NCBI GenBank assembly: GCA_023014335.1
Contig: JAECYW010000001.1
Span: forward strand, 3,720,001 to 3,784,000
DNA length: 64,000 nt
Source: Galerina marginata
Lineage: Eukaryota; Basidiomycota; Agaricomycetes; Agaricales; Galerinaceae
Reading direction: 5' to 3'
Part shown: piece by piece, positions 33,873-45,670 of the stretch
Layout of the letters: the number at the start of each line of letters is the position of its first letter
How positions within the stretch are numbered: position 1 is the first letter of the stretch
Made by a program: the position numbers and the translations under genes
The notes under the pieces: model-generated
The model's database searches: none
What the model saw: only the letters and a program-made list of their open reading frames with translations
Told to the model about the DNA's origin: nothing

Positions 33873-36462
33873 ATGAGGTTTTCTTTGCGTTTCTTCAGCT
33901 ATTTATTGATTAATCGACTGGCTATCAACACGGCCTTTGCTTCTAATGCGACAATTTCGCCTTTCGATGCCCGAACCTTTGTCTCTGGCGCCTGGTCGCT
34001 GGTTCAACAAGGGTAAGCACCCGTCGACACGGGCCACCTCCCAGCTCATGCATCTCGATCTAATTTTTATGTGCATGCTCTTAGAACCACTGGTGTCAGC
34101 GCCATGCAACTCGCTATCGTCTCCGAAACGACTGCAATTATTTTTGATAAAGTGTACCTATGTTAATTCTTGATAGGAGTTTAACTGATTATTTTGTCCA
34201 CTGACATCAGAGAACATAACCCGCTTACCGTCGCTGGCCACGTAGCCTGGTCCGTCGAGCTCAACCTCAACACAAATACAGTCCGAGCGCTGAACCCTTT
34301 GAGCAATACCTGGTGCGCGACTGGCAGCTTCCTTGGAAACGGAACACTTCTCAACTCGGGTGGAAATCCGGTCGTAATAACTGGTACGCTACCTACCTTG
34401 AGCTTTAATGATGTTACTTAAGTACCTGCTATTTTAATGCCAGGTCAAAATGGCTTACAAGGCATCCGCCTTTTTACGCCGTGTACAAACGGCAAATGTG
34501 ATGTTTTTGAGAATCCAGCCAGAATTCATTTAACTTCAAATCGCTGGTACCCATCTTCCGTTCGTACTAATATTTTCCATATTCTCCGTTTCTTTCTGAC
34601 TCAAACAAAAGGTGAGGATCGAAGATGGGTCTGTTATTATTTTTGGGTAAGCCAACCACGGCGCCATCTAATTATAAGCTGCTGTATTAACATACCCATG
34701 AATTAGTGGCTCAGTTGGCGGAGGGTAAGTTCAATCGTGACGTGACATGGCTCCTCTCTAACAAAATAGCTCAATTTACCAGATTTATCAACGGCGCCTC
34801 GGGAAATAACCCATCATATGAGTTTTATCCACCGAAAAATATTAATGGTAACCATAGGTTCTCTTTTGTCCTTTGAGTCGGTATTCAAGAACAATTGATC
34901 ATAGGTTTTAATGGTGTCAAAATCCCAAGTCAATTCCTGGTCGATACACTGAACAGCAATCACTACCCGATCTTGGTTTACCTGCCCGATGGAACTATCT
35001 TTGTCGCAGCTAACCAGCAGGCAATGATCTTGAACTGGCGGACCAACACAGAAACTCGCCTTCCAGGAATCCCCAATGGAGTTCGCGTGAGGTGAGAGTA
35101 CACAGACTGCACGGCAGAAAACACTGACTCACTTATCTTCCGAACATCCAAGCTCGCCGTTCTCTGCAGGCGCTGTTCTCCTCCCATTGACTCCGGAGAA
35201 CAGCTACACCCCGGAAGTCATGATCTGCGGTGGGTCCGCCGTGTCGGATAAAGTCAGTCCAACGACTTTCACAGCACAGACTCCTGCGTCGGCCCAATGC
35301 TCTCGCTTGGTTCTGACTACTGCGGGCATCGCGGCTGGATGGACTGTGGAAACGATGCCTCAGCCTCGAGTAATGCCCGAGTTGATACAGCTTCCCGATA
35401 TGCGCATCCTGATTGTGAATGGTGCGACTAGCGGAGTCGCTGGCTATGGTAACGTCCGTTATATGATACAACTAAACTTTTTCCTACTATAACTAAGGCA
35501 TCTGTCTTTGTAGGTTCAGAACCGCGTCGGTCAAAGTAATGCAGACAATCCGGCGTTTACCCCAGTTATCTATGACCCTTCCGCTGCAGTCGGCAGCCGG
35601 TTTTCTTCTGTTGGCATTCCGGCTTCGACTATCCCGAGAATGTACCATTCAACTGCAAGTTTAACGCCAAATGGTACTGTTATTCTCGGTGGGTTATTTT
35701 ACGTGCTACTTTCTTGGCGCTACTAGGCTTAACTCCTTCTAATTTCCTATAGCTGGATCTAACCCCAACGACGATGTCACTACCACGAAATACGCGACTG
35801 AATATAGGTGCGGCCTTTACAGCATGTCGGTATTGCCTCTTAACTCACTTTTGGTAGACTTGAGTTCTACTCTCCCCCTTATCTCTCCCAACCTCGCCCA
35901 ACATATACTGGCCTTCCAGCCACCGTCAACTACAATGTGAAATTCAATCTTACAGTCCAGCTTCCAACAGGTATTTCATCAGTAACTGGTTAGTACTGCA
36001 CTATTATTATTCTCCTTTTACTGTAACTCGATTTTCATCATCGGTCTTATGTTTCAGCGGTAATTATCGACTTGGGGTTCGCGACACACGGTGTGCACAT
36101 GGATCAGCGTCTGGTCAAGCTCGTATCAACCCTCTCTGCCGACAGACGCACCCTTACGGTGACAGGACCACCGTCGGCGAAACATTACCCGCCTGGGCCT
36201 GCGTTTTTGTATGTTGTGACGAGCGCCGGGGTGCCTAGCTTTGGCCATAAGACGGTGATCGGGACGGGCGCCTCACCTCCGGTTGATCTAGGTGCCATCG
36301 CAAAGTAAGTACTAAATGCAGGGGAAGGCGGAACATTACTGAGAATATTTTGCAGCTTGCTTCGGTCTGCCGCTTCTCCGTCTTTCGCCCCTCAAGTAGT
36401 TGCTACTCCTACATCTGGAGAAGGAAGTAATGTGGCGACCGCCGTTATTCCAGCTCCTTAAA
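33873..36462 (+). CDS. Glyoxal oxidase-type copper radical oxidase
   Basis: A gene of about ten or more exons, beginning with a signal peptide (MRFSLRFFSYLLINRLAI) at 33873. Introns are short; the second, for example, joins 'IIFDKV' to 'EHNPL'. All copper and radical residues known from Phanerochaete glyoxal oxidase have counterparts: the cross-linked Cys in 'WCATGSFLGNGTL', its Tyr in 'RWYPSSVR', the Tyr-His pair in 'RMYHS' and the His of 'ATHGVHMDQR'. A C-terminal immunoglobulin-like part follows ('AFLYVVTSAGVPSFG'). The family (CAZy AA5_1) oxidises aldehydes to acids and releases hydrogen peroxide, feeding extracellular peroxidases in wood and litter decay. The active site looks complete, so it should be active. 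The product is about 550 aa. Some middle exons (34430-34900) were placed by homology pattern only. Confidence 0.88.
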
Positions 36463-37101
36463 TACAAGTTCTGTTCGCCTTCATCGTATATAGGCGCTGT
36501 AAATTATCTATTGTCAGGTTATAAACGATAGAAGGCTTGACAGGATGTTCGGAACTGGAAATTATCAGATTGTTCTACGGAAATTTTCTTACGAAATTAA
36601 AAATCATCTAATTTTGAGTAGTCTCTCCTAGCCAGACCACGATATATCATTATGTGATGTGCCCTACAGATCTTGACACTTATATGTGGTCTGTTTTTTA
36701 CTGCCCTCTCAGGATAAAAGAACGAGCGCCTATATACAGGACTCGTGATTATACAGGAAGGGGCTCCATGGCGCATCGGAGAGTGGTAAATAAAGAATTT
36801 ATCGACATCATAAAATTCGCGAGTCATCGTGGCATCTTCGAATCGGCGCTGAAGATAGCTGACAATGGCATTGACAAGAGATGGCGACTGCCGAGAGGAC
36901 TGATGTTGATAAGAGGCTGTGAATTGACTGGTGTGATACTTTTGCTATAAACTTCCACAGTTCGCCAAAGTGTTGTTGTAATCCCATCTTCGCCTCATCC
37001 AATTTTATCAGTAAGGGTTTCGATTTATCAATACTCACCTGCTAATATTTTACCGGCGTCAGACCATTATATTCAATTCACTTCCACCCCAACATCGACT
37101 T
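36463..37101. other. Intergenic region upstream of an F-box-like gene
   Basis: Overlapping short frames lie on both strands (98 aa at 36654-36950 +, 76 aa at 36597-36827 -). No motif or splice pattern is visible. Confidence 0.4.
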
Positions 37102-38558
37102 ATGGGATCCACAACTAAAGACACGCTGACTTCGATTACATCCGAAGCTCTGCAATTCCCGCAAGAAATAATTGACCTATTCATCGACTACCTATACCAA
37201 GAGCTGGAGACAAAGGAAGCGGGTGAAGCACTTGTAGCATGCACCCTTGTCTCTCTCTCCTTCAGCGCTTCAGCTCGCATGCGCCTGTGGTCCACCCTCG
37301 TCATCTCCGAGGCAGGGGTTTCGCGAGTTAGAAGTCACAAATCTGGAGCAAACGAGTCGGAACTGGAATCGGCTCTTTATCTGCGACTGTTGAGCCTAAG
37401 GCTCCTTCTGGAACGCCAATCTGACTTCAGATTGTTCATCCGAAGAGTCCGCGTCGAAGTGGGCCCAGTGATCCACGGTGACCCTGAATCGACCGGCCTG
37501 CGTTCGGTAGTCGACGGGCTAAGATCCCGAGCTACAAACATGGATACGCTTTGGATAACACGGATGCCTAACGCACACCCTTTGCCCTGGCCAGTGGACA
37601 AACCATCAATAGTTCAGCCCATCCTCACGCTACTCAGTTCGGTAAAATTTCGCTGTCTACGAATCGAAGGGGTGAGGGACCTCCCTTCTGACATTCTGAC
37701 GAAATGTCCATCTATACGTTCTTTACAACTCGTTTCCACAACGTTCAAGCAGAAAAATAGCCCACCGTCTCGAACTTCGTCCCACCCCTCGTCCCAAACT
37801 CTCCAACTCGATGAACTTTTGGTACAGTACTGCTTGGAGAGTGCCTACCGCGAAATTTCCCAAAGCGATATCAGTCTGACCAGACTCAAAACATTTCAAG
37901 CATCCATTTTAAGCTGGCAAGAGGGTCCCATTGTGCAGAAACTGATTGAAAAGGCGAAATTTTCGCTTCTTTTTCTTGACCTGTACGTCTTTCGTCATAA
38001 CAAGCTGTCCAACCTGTAATTTTACTAAGTTCAATTGAATTTTAAAGGACCATCCGTGAGAGGGCCCATACCAGCTGGGTTCCATCAACTTTCGCACTGT
38101 ACACGGGAGGTCCTATAAATCTCGGCTGGTTTCCAAATTTGCTCAACCTTCGACTACACGTCGAGAGAGGAGATGTCAGATATTTACCGTCGTTAGGAAA
38201 TGCTTTCAGTCTACTCAACCCTATCACTTATCCTACGCGACTCGAGTCCATTGAAATTACCATCAGTCACCGGCATAAGCCCGTCTTATCCGAGGTTTTC
38301 CACCTCTATCAAACTGACGATGCCGCATGGGCTCTTTTCGATCCTTCCATTCTGCGCAACAAACATCCGCACCTTCGGAGGCTCTTTATCAAGTTGGACC
38401 TTGCATTGGGCTCACCATCTCATATATTTAATTCAGAGGAGCGAGATGTTGCACAGTCGCTCCACAAATTACTACAATCCGTCGTCTTTCCTTCAACGTC
38501 CACTTACGTTGCCAACTCTACTCTTTCACGTCTTGATTTAGATGTCGTAATACTGTGA
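37102..38558 (+). CDS. F-box-like/leucine-rich protein
   Basis: Two exons, 37102-37982 and 38048-38558, joined in phase (DLY changes to DL-TIRERA), about 463 aa. The N-terminus 'LQFPQEIIDLFIDYL' followed by 'ALVACTLVSLSFSASARMRLWSTLVI' is the degenerate F-box layout common in Agaricomycetes: a helix starting with P-x-E-I, then 'LV-S--F', then 'LW---'. The remainder consists of leucine-rich segments such as 'KFRCLRIEGVRDLPSDILTK' and 'LLNLRLHVERGD'. It probably acts as a substrate adaptor of an SCF ubiquitin ligase. The F-box is weak enough that this remains an assignment by layout. Confidence 0.72.
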
Positions 38559-39625
38559 ATTTTATATGCTATGAGGTACACCACGATGTCTGTCAACTGG
38601 ACTGTAATATATTTCGAATGCTCAAAGCCGGCCGTATCAATATGAACATGCTGGACTTGCTGTAGGGTCCGATCAACTATTGGCTGGAATGAAAATGGTA
38701 AAGAATGTGGGGCGGCCGGGGATGAGCTCGAGAGCACCGCATCTGCAGTCGTTTTGCTGGCCACCCCACTGACTTTCCATCTAATTCGTGGGCAAAGAAA
38801 TAATGGAAAGAAAGAAAGACGAAAAACATATGGTAAAGAGGGAACCGAAGACGGAAATATAATGAAATGATCATGGACGTCCCGGCCAGGTAAAAGGTGT
38901 ATGAAGTATGGAGTCAGTTTAAGGGCTGAGCGCTGAGCATCGACAACAGAAAAAGAAACCGAGGACAAGGATACTTCAATGTCCGCGATATCATAAAGAA
39001 AACCATAAAAGAGAACGAAAGAAAGCAAGAATAAAAGCAATATTAAAGAAAAATGGCCCTACTTACCAGCTGCCAGGTATATCTTTTCTCCGCCAACGTT
39101 ACGCCCACTGTCAACCTCTGCCTCCACGAGTCCACCTTGTCGCGCAGCGGCGTCAGGGGAGACAGCGCACGCGGCAGGGATCAGATCCACCACCCGAGTT
39201 TGGATCGACCGGCCAAATTTCCTCCACTCCATGTTGATATCTTCGTATAAGTATGGATACTGCTGTGTTTTTATCGCAGGATTTCGGTTTCTCGAGAGTG
39301 TTTGTCCTCTTCGACAAGATGAATCTGCAGGGAAGACCGACTCGAAGGAAAGACAAAAATCAGTAAGACAGAAGCTGTCCCAGATAATGTGCGCGTTGTG
39401 GTTAGTCTCCCGTAGTCAGATTACAGAATTCTTAGTCTTTTTTATGTGTACTAATCGACGATTTACTCATATGAGTATCGAACAAGGGATAAAGAAAGTC
39501 GCTTTATTAGGGGTGGGAAAACTAATTTGCCGAACGGCATATGAACTCACCGAGCACCAGACGCGCCTTCCTCACAATCAACGTCAACCCTCATCACGAG
39601 TGGCTTGGACTTCCAATCGAAACGC
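38559..39625. other. Intergenic region between two F-box genes
   Basis: A 178-aa - strand frame (38504-39040) overlaps the end of the F-box-like gene and lies on pyrimidine-rich DNA. It shows no domain and is not accepted. The 132-aa + frame at 39231-39629 runs into the next gene without a motif. Confidence 0.4.
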
Positions 39626-41254
39626 ATGAAACAATTACCTGTCGAACTTCAAACATCTATCTTGCATTTTCTTCTCTCAATCATACATCCACCTGACACG
39701 CCTCAGAACGACCTTGAATTGCTGGACGAAACCCTGACGGATACCGAAGACCCTGGGCCAGCACACTCATCAAACCCGGTAGAGACACAGCGAGTAGAGC
39801 TCAATCCCACCTCACCGGCGTTCTTTCCGTACAATGTTGCGCGGGTCTGCAAACTCTGGCGTAATATCCTGAAACGGATGCCAGAATGCTGGATTCATGT
39901 CGTCTTCGACGTGGCAGAGGATCCTACACCTTTCATCGACACATTTTTATGGTCGAAGTCACTGCAGAATCTTCAAGTCTTAGTTTACTCGAGTGCCAGA
40001 GGCATGCTGGGTGTAAATCAAGACCTTGAACGTCGTCGAATATCAGCCATCGCCGAGGCGCTCCAACCTCATATCCCCCGGTGCAAATCCATCATCTTCG
40101 ACATCATGTATGCCTCGTCGCTCCCTCCACCAACTATCTTCTTTCTGCAGGAGGCGCCACATCTCGAAGAGCTCACTCTGATTTGCCATATTGACGACAT
40201 TGACGTCCAAACACATGCCCGGCCCACAACCGCGAAGAATGATCGCCCGCACTTTATGAAGTCCTTTCCCCGCCTTAGGAGGTTATCTTTGTCGGGGTTC
40301 TGGTTCATGTATCTCGCCTTGCATGCCCGTAGCTCAAAGTGGTTCCGGGAGCTCCATTCCGAACAAAGTAGCGTGTCGCTGTATATTTCCCGCTTCAAGT
40401 TTATGGAGGAAGGGCATTACTCTCTTCCCAACTTCATTTTTTATCTCTGCAAGATTGAGATCGTCACCTCATATTTCTTTGTAGACTTATCGCTCTCCTC
40501 ACCTTACGAAGCTTCAAGCGATGATGTTGTGACCCACGCGATATCTGGCGAGATTCATTTCAAACATGTCTCGACGGACTTTCTCGCTCACCTCTATGCC
40601 ATTACTAACATTTCCGCCAATAACATATTCTCCTTCGAGGCATGCCAAATCCCGAAGATCGAGCAATTACAATCTGGGGAATATCTATTGCTGACCAACA
40701 TTATCGACTCCGACGACGGGAGCGACACTGGGCAGAGTCTGGTTAATATCCTTAGTGTGTGGTCTGGAATGGAGCTCAGGGTTCGCTCATGCCCGTCTTT
40801 CAACGACGTGCTCCTTTCCTGGCTATCATACGAGGTGGAATACACTCCGCTTGATCCCGAAGCGGACGCAACTCAAGCATGTGGGATCTTCAACTATCAC
40901 CAGCGTCTCCTCCGCTCGGCCAAGTCGTTCATGACATTTCCCTCGGAGAGTCTCGCCGTTCTCACTATAGATGACTGTGATAACTTCTCATCGCGCGCGC
41001 TGCGCGCCTGCGTTGAACTTCGTAACCAGGCGTCGGCTCACGAGAAGCTCTGGCACGATCCGCAAAGGGTTGGCGAAAAGGCGGCCATCGTGGATTTGTA
41101 TGTGGATGGGAGGGTCCCAGTGCTGGCGGAAGAGGACAAGGCGTGGTTTAAAGCGAATAAAAATAATACTGCGGTATACTGGAGGGCGGCGGATGATGAT
41201 GGTGATGTCATGCGGTTTATTGCTGGGAGTAGGTTTGGGATGGATGAGGGGTAA
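39626..41254 (+). CDS. F-box protein
   Basis: A single exon of about 542 codons. The ATG at 39626 gives MKQLPVELQTSILHFLLS, a standard F-box opening. The domain resumes after an acidic insert of about 55 residues with 'PYNVARVCKLWRNILKRMPECWIHVV'. Leucine-rich stretches follow ('HLEELTLICHI', 'FPRLRRLSLSGF') and a conserved C-terminal part ending 'GSRFGMDEG'. Expected role: target-binding subunit of an SCF ubiquitin ligase. The open frame extends seven codons upstream through a non-ATG start, which I do not use. Confidence 0.83.
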   Translation: MKQLPVELQTSILHFLLSIIHPPDTPQNDLELLDETLTDTEDPGPAHSSNPVETQRVELNPTSPAFFPYNVARVCKLWRNILKRMPECWIHVVFDVAEDPTPFIDTFLWSKSLQNLQVLVYSSARGMLGVNQDLERRRISAIAEALQPHIPRCKSIIFDIMYASSLPPPTIFFLQEAPHLEELTLICHIDDIDVQTHARPTTAKNDRPHFMKSFPRLRRLSLSGFWFMYLALHARSSKWFRELHSEQSSVSLYISRFKFMEEGHYSLPNFIFYLCKIEIVTSYFFVDLSLSSPYEASSDDVVTHAISGEIHFKHVSTDFLAHLYAITNISANNIFSFEACQIPKIEQLQSGEYLLLTNIIDSDDGSDTGQSLVNILSVWSGMELRVRSCPSFNDVLLSWLSYEVEYTPLDPEADATQACGIFNYHQRLLRSAKSFMTFPSESLAVLTIDDCDNFSSRALRACVELRNQASAHEKLWHDPQRVGEKAAIVDLYVDGRVPVLAEEDKAWFKANKNNTAVYWRAADDDGDVMRFIAGSRFGMDEG

Positions 41255-41680
41255 TATCGTCGTATCTTTCGTAAATCTAAGCATATTACTACTAATTTCA
41301 ATTAGTCATGTTCTAACCTTACCATCGAATAAATCCTTTTCCTCGCATCTTATCTTACCGACTCTTACGAGAATGCTGCGCTCGGCCAGACTTGTAGTTG
41401 ATATTTTCGCAAAGTAAGTTGATGGACTTGTGTTCGGCGAAGCGGCTCTAGACTCAGTGGTTGGTCTCCGAGTCACTGTTCACATGGGTAGTTCTAACAT
41501 TGGAAGAATGTCGCAAATATCTAACATGCATTTGGAACAAATCACATCAGGACGTTGATATAAAGGTAACTTCTTTCTCATTCAAGCATCGGCTTGATCA
41601 GATTTCTCCATCGAGAAGGAACCTCACGAACTCGATTACGAGCGACCTACCTGGTTCCGACGGAGGCTGGCAATATTGAT

Positions 41681-41937
41681 ATGGCTGCAGGCAAAGCGGC
41701 GCTTATACTAAAGTTTCTTCTGTATAGTGCGGTATGTGAAGGCATTCACCATGCTTTTACCTCCCTTCCCCTCGTCCTTGTAAACAAAATACAGACGTAC
41801 ACTGATTGTTTGGAAAATCATTTTAGGCTAACGACAAGTACGACACCCTGGTCCTTAGTAAAAGGATGATAGTTGAAGAACTTGAACAGAAGACGCCGCT
41901 GATTCTAGAGCAGCTGATACTGAGGAACGGTAATTAA
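41681..41937 (+). CDS. Putative two-exon small protein (hypothetical)
   Basis: The candidate exons are 41681-41731 and 41827-41937. They join in phase across a gtatgt-ttttag intron and encode about 53 aa, starting MAAGKAALILKFLLYSA and ending in a charged, helical tail ('VEELEQKTPLILEQLILR'). The frame stays open upstream of 41681 (as far as 41594), so this may be the 3' end of a longer gene. No family is recognised. Confidence 0.3.
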
Positions 41938-43114
41938 CGAAAAGGTTCCTGGAAATGGTTGAACCAGATCTAAAAAAAATCATACTCCTTCCAAGAACTG
42001 GAATTGTCTAGGTAAGCACGCATAGCCTGCATCCTTGTACCGCTAAATGCTGAGTAAACCCAGGATACAACTAGACCAGCCTAGACCCCGGTGAGTAATT
42101 TTTTGAACTGTAGAGGACTGGATGGATTTCGACCTTCCCAACCTATTGCGAAGTTTGCCAAGATGGCGCTAATAATGGTGATCAGTACAAGACTTTCTCA
42201 TCTCAATTAATAGCTTTATTAAAGATGGTTCTTTAAACTTCTGTCTAGCCCATTGACCTCTTGAATATTCTCGCCTGATTTTCACTGCAGGTCCCAAAGC
42301 CGGAACTAAGCCGTATATCATGGGATTAAGCTGACCCAATACATATTAGCAGAGGAAGTCATTAACTGCGGACATCAACGGCTAGTAACAGAAATAAGAA
42401 GTAGTCCCACATGCAACATCAACATTTGAGCGCCTAAAATGGGGACGGAGCTGGCACCGGCATCTTAACAGGGTCACCGACCCTCAAGGACCTGACCAAA
42501 GTAGTCCTAGGTGGCTAACCATAGAAAGACATTTTGACCAAACTTGCCGTCCCCAGACTTGAAAGCCGTGAGGCGGCAGCAACTGTAAAACCCCTAAAAA
42601 TAAGTATTAGAGCGAAGCCAAATGCTGGAAAAGTCGGCATGAGGTAAAGGAGAAATAAACGGCAGGCGTTCAATATATGCCCATCTTAATTACATTTTAC
42701 CTCGGACTGTGAGCAATTATTGTATCGTAGCTCAGCTAAAACGCACGACATCTCGTGGAGAGCTCAGAGAACTTACAGCAACTTTCATGAAGGGGCCGGC
42801 TCATACTTCTAAGTTCTCGAGCAGCATGTCAGTGCTGACTTCATTTTTACCTAGAGGCGAGCTCGCTCCTTTCGTATTTGCATGAGATCGTGCTTCGTCG
42901 GTTTCGCCTTCGGCAGAGTATCATAAGCCTGGACAGCTAACGACATTTCCACCGGTTTTCTATTTATTCCATTTGCACATCTCCTTCGATTTCATATTTC
43001 AAAATCAGTTCCAGAATTCAGTTCTATCCAGTGGACCCGGGAATTGAGAAACACCGGCTGGAAAGTACTATTTTCTCTTCCAAGAACTAACAGCTGGTTC
43101 GAACGTCTTTGCAG

Positions 43115-43123
43115 TATAAAAAG
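43115..43123 (+). promoter_or_regulatory. TATA box of the small secreted protein gene
   Basis: TATAAAAAG lies 92 bases upstream of the ATG at 43207. Downstream of it comes a pyrimidine-rich stretch suitable for transcription start. This is typical of strongly expressed secreted-protein genes. Confidence 0.6.
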
Positions 43124-43206
43124 GGGGACATACTTCTCATTCTTCATTGTGAATCGCAACTCACAACCTTACCACAGTACCAATTTTCTCCGAAGAATTC
43201 TAAACT

Positions 43207-43892
43207 ATGCGCTCTGCATTTTCTTTACTGCTCGCTGCTGCCTCTCTCTTCGCCAGTGTTAGTGCAGCTCCTTCCGAAACCACCAATGTTATTGGGACCG
43301 TAGTTAAAGGTGAATCAATGCTCGATATCTCTGACAGCGACCGATCCAGAAGCTAACGTGCGGCCTCACAGTTTGGCCTAATGGTGTCACCGAATCCACT
43401 ATGCCCGCCGACGAGTACCATGGGACTGTTGAGAAACGCCAAGTTCTCGACCTCAGCGGCGCAACCTGCCAATCGACTTGCAGCGGAGCACCTGGCACAG
43501 GCCCTAACCAGAGCGATTGTGACGTTATCATTAACCAGTTGTTTAGCGAGGGCACTCAGAAATTTTCGGTCAACCCCTCGAGCAACGTCCTCATTGTCAG
43601 CTTTGCCAGTTGCCGAGTCACTTTGTGAGTTCAGTGAACATCCGTGAAAACCTCGATGCTTAGCTATACCTTCTATAGTGTCAACTTTACCGGCGGGGTA
43701 GTTGTCTACCAAGGTAAGCATCAATGTGCTAGAATTTTTAACAAGAACTCTTACTAACTGTAATTTATAGAAAACGACTGGGGAAGTGTTGCAAGTTTCC
43801 TTGCTGGCGCGTGCAATGCCGCCCACGGTTTTGGGCAGGGAAGGTGCACTTTCGACGAGGCCAACGCCTTCATCGAGGTTCTCCACAACTAA
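43207..43892 (+). CDS. Small secreted protein with Kex2-like KR site
   Basis: Four exons, 43207-43309, 43372-43624, 43679-43713 and 43771-43892, about 170 aa. The signal peptide is 'MRSAFSLLLAAASLFASVSA'. A propeptide of about 40 residues follows and ends in 'GTVEKR', a dibasic Kex2-type cleavage site. The mature part carries cysteines in 'ATCQSTC', 'QSDC', 'FASCRV', 'AGACNAAHG' and 'GRCTF'. This layout (C-x3-C, 'GTGPNQSDC', a beta-rich middle, 'W-S-ASFL---C', 'GG-C') recurs in small secreted proteins of Agaricomycetes whose function is unknown. There is a clear TATA box upstream. Confidence 0.8.
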
Positions 43893-44176
43893 ATTTGATG
43901 GAAATATCCCGGTTGCTTGGTAGTTCGTCGTGATTCCTTGACATTTGGCAGCATTGCGTTTGCTGCAACTTTATCAAGGATACAAATTCTTCACTTCTTA
44001 TTATCGCTCCGGAGAAAGTTGGTTCTCTTTTGATGTAAAACCCTTGAAATTATATGTTGTTTAAAGTGTCGAAAGTTTGGGCGAGATTCGAGATACGTCA
44101 GTCAAACTACAAAACATAGGATACACCCCAATCTCTGAGTGGCAATGGAAAGGTTATCATCTGGGAGATTACCTGG

Positions 44177-45343
44177 TTACTTTAAGACGGGAACATAGGC
44201 TAAAGGCGCTTCCGGATACGCCCATTGATCCCTTTTATCCATTTGTGAAGTGGGTTCTCGAAGGCGCGCCTTGGGAGGTGCAAACACGTGGGAGATGCTA
44301 CTGAGTGGCCGAGAACCCACTGGGTCAATGACTACGCCTCCAAGAGGCCGCACTGGATAGGCTCGCGCTGGTGAATGCATCATGTTGCGCAGGGCAACAG
44401 CGAACCTAGCCGGCGAGTATTGTCTAGGTGGAGAAGAAGCCACTGGTAGAGGTTGGCGGACCTTGTTGCCGGTGGTGGGTCGTCGGACAGGAAGAATCGG
44501 AGCGGGTTTGGGCACAAGACGTGGGGGAAGTTTCCGATGTCGTTGGGAGTAACAGCAAGTAAGCGCTATCGCGAGAGCAATGATCAAATTCAACGACGCA
44601 ATCCCTAGAAGCAGCCCAACGGTGCTCGAGTACGAGGGTTTCGGTAGCGTCCAGGCTGACTCGGAGGAAGAGTTCTCGACGATCGCTGGGGAATTGTGTG
44701 CAGATTTGCCCAGCGGGGCCATTCGAGGATAAAGAGGTGTTCTATTCTGATCTACGTAACCTTCTTCTGAGATGGTTGTGGTATATCTAACTGCGCGTCA
44801 ACGACCTCCAAAAATTATAAAAAAGAGGTAGTCAGTACTTACAAGAACCCATCTAAGATGGTCATCTGTCCAGCGCCTGCGGAAACACGAACCGTGTGCG
44901 TGGTATCCAGAAGGCCAGTTGCTTGCGCGATAACTCGAGAACTGAAAGTATTCTGATCTCCTCCAGTGGCCGAGGTCTGGCTGAGAGGAAGGACGGCGTC
45001 GCCGTTATCGATCGTGATAGTTGCTGCGGAGCCACCGGAAGCACGCAATCCAGGCGACAGAAGGTATATCGCAACACCTGTGGAAAAGATCTATATAAGA
45101 AAGCAGAGATGCCTGAAAATCGCTAATTCAAGACTTACCAGTGAAAGTGAACGTCGCAAACGCACTTCGATCTCTCGTTGACATCCGCGTACCGGCAAAA
45201 TCTTCAACTTCAGTCCAGCTTTCACTGGGAAAGTAGACGATTCTCGAGTCAGTAGCATGAACGGTGATATTTTGAAGTGCGCAGATGGTGTTAATCGCAC
45301 TGAACACGACGATGACGAGGCAGGAAGGCAGGGATTGCCGCAT
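44177..45343 (-). CDS. Single-pass membrane protein with secreted ectodomain
   Basis: Three exons, 45343-45139, 45077-44843 and 44790-44177, joined in phase, about 350 aa. The N-terminal signal peptide is 'CLVIVVFSAINTICA'. A beta-rich ectodomain follows ('ITVHATDSRIVYFPSESWTE', 'SAFATFTFTGVAIYLLSP', 'THTVRVSAGAGQMTILDGF'), then a Ser-rich stalk, one membrane helix ('VGLLLGIASLNLIIALAIAL') and a basic, proline-rich cytoplasmic tail. The same layout is widespread in Agaricomycetes: a jelly-roll-like ectodomain of the 'GTAIYVYG' kind and a short cytosolic tail. It is likely a surface receptor-like protein; its ligand is unknown. Confidence 0.75.
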
Positions 45344-45670
45344 GATAGGTGGGGAAACGAGGGGGAAAGAGAAGCCACGTTTATGCCGCGTGGCTTTTTA
45401 CTTACAAGTACGGTTTGGCAAGCGACCCTGACTTCGGGAGAACTGCCTGAAATGAACGGTCGCCAAAGTATTGAACAAGAGATCTATAGCGTTGTCGAGT
45501 TTCTCATGCCGAGGAACCACAAATAATAGGAATTCGAGTTCTTTACGAATGTACCGTAGTTAAATAGTGCGTTAAGCAGATTTAATACACTTTATTCCAA
45601 ATTTTGAGTCTAAAGGAATGCAGTTAAGAAAATGATGGTAGGATTCAAACTCAAGGGAAAGACATACCAT
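45344..45670. other. Intergenic gap
   Basis: No feature beyond short frames. It contains the promoter of the single-pass membrane protein gene and the 3' end of the DUF7704-like gene. Confidence 0.4.

Larger units (their letters stand above)
41255..43206. other. 2-kb region with one possible small spliced gene
   Basis: Apart from the candidate at 41681-41937, this is AT-rich DNA without recognisable features. A TATA box for the next gene lies at 43115. Confidence 0.4.

Noticed and set aside
38504..39040. 178-aa open frame on the - strand
   Set aside because: It overlaps the 3' end of the F-box-like gene, lies on pyrimidine-rich DNA and has no domain. It is probably a chance frame.
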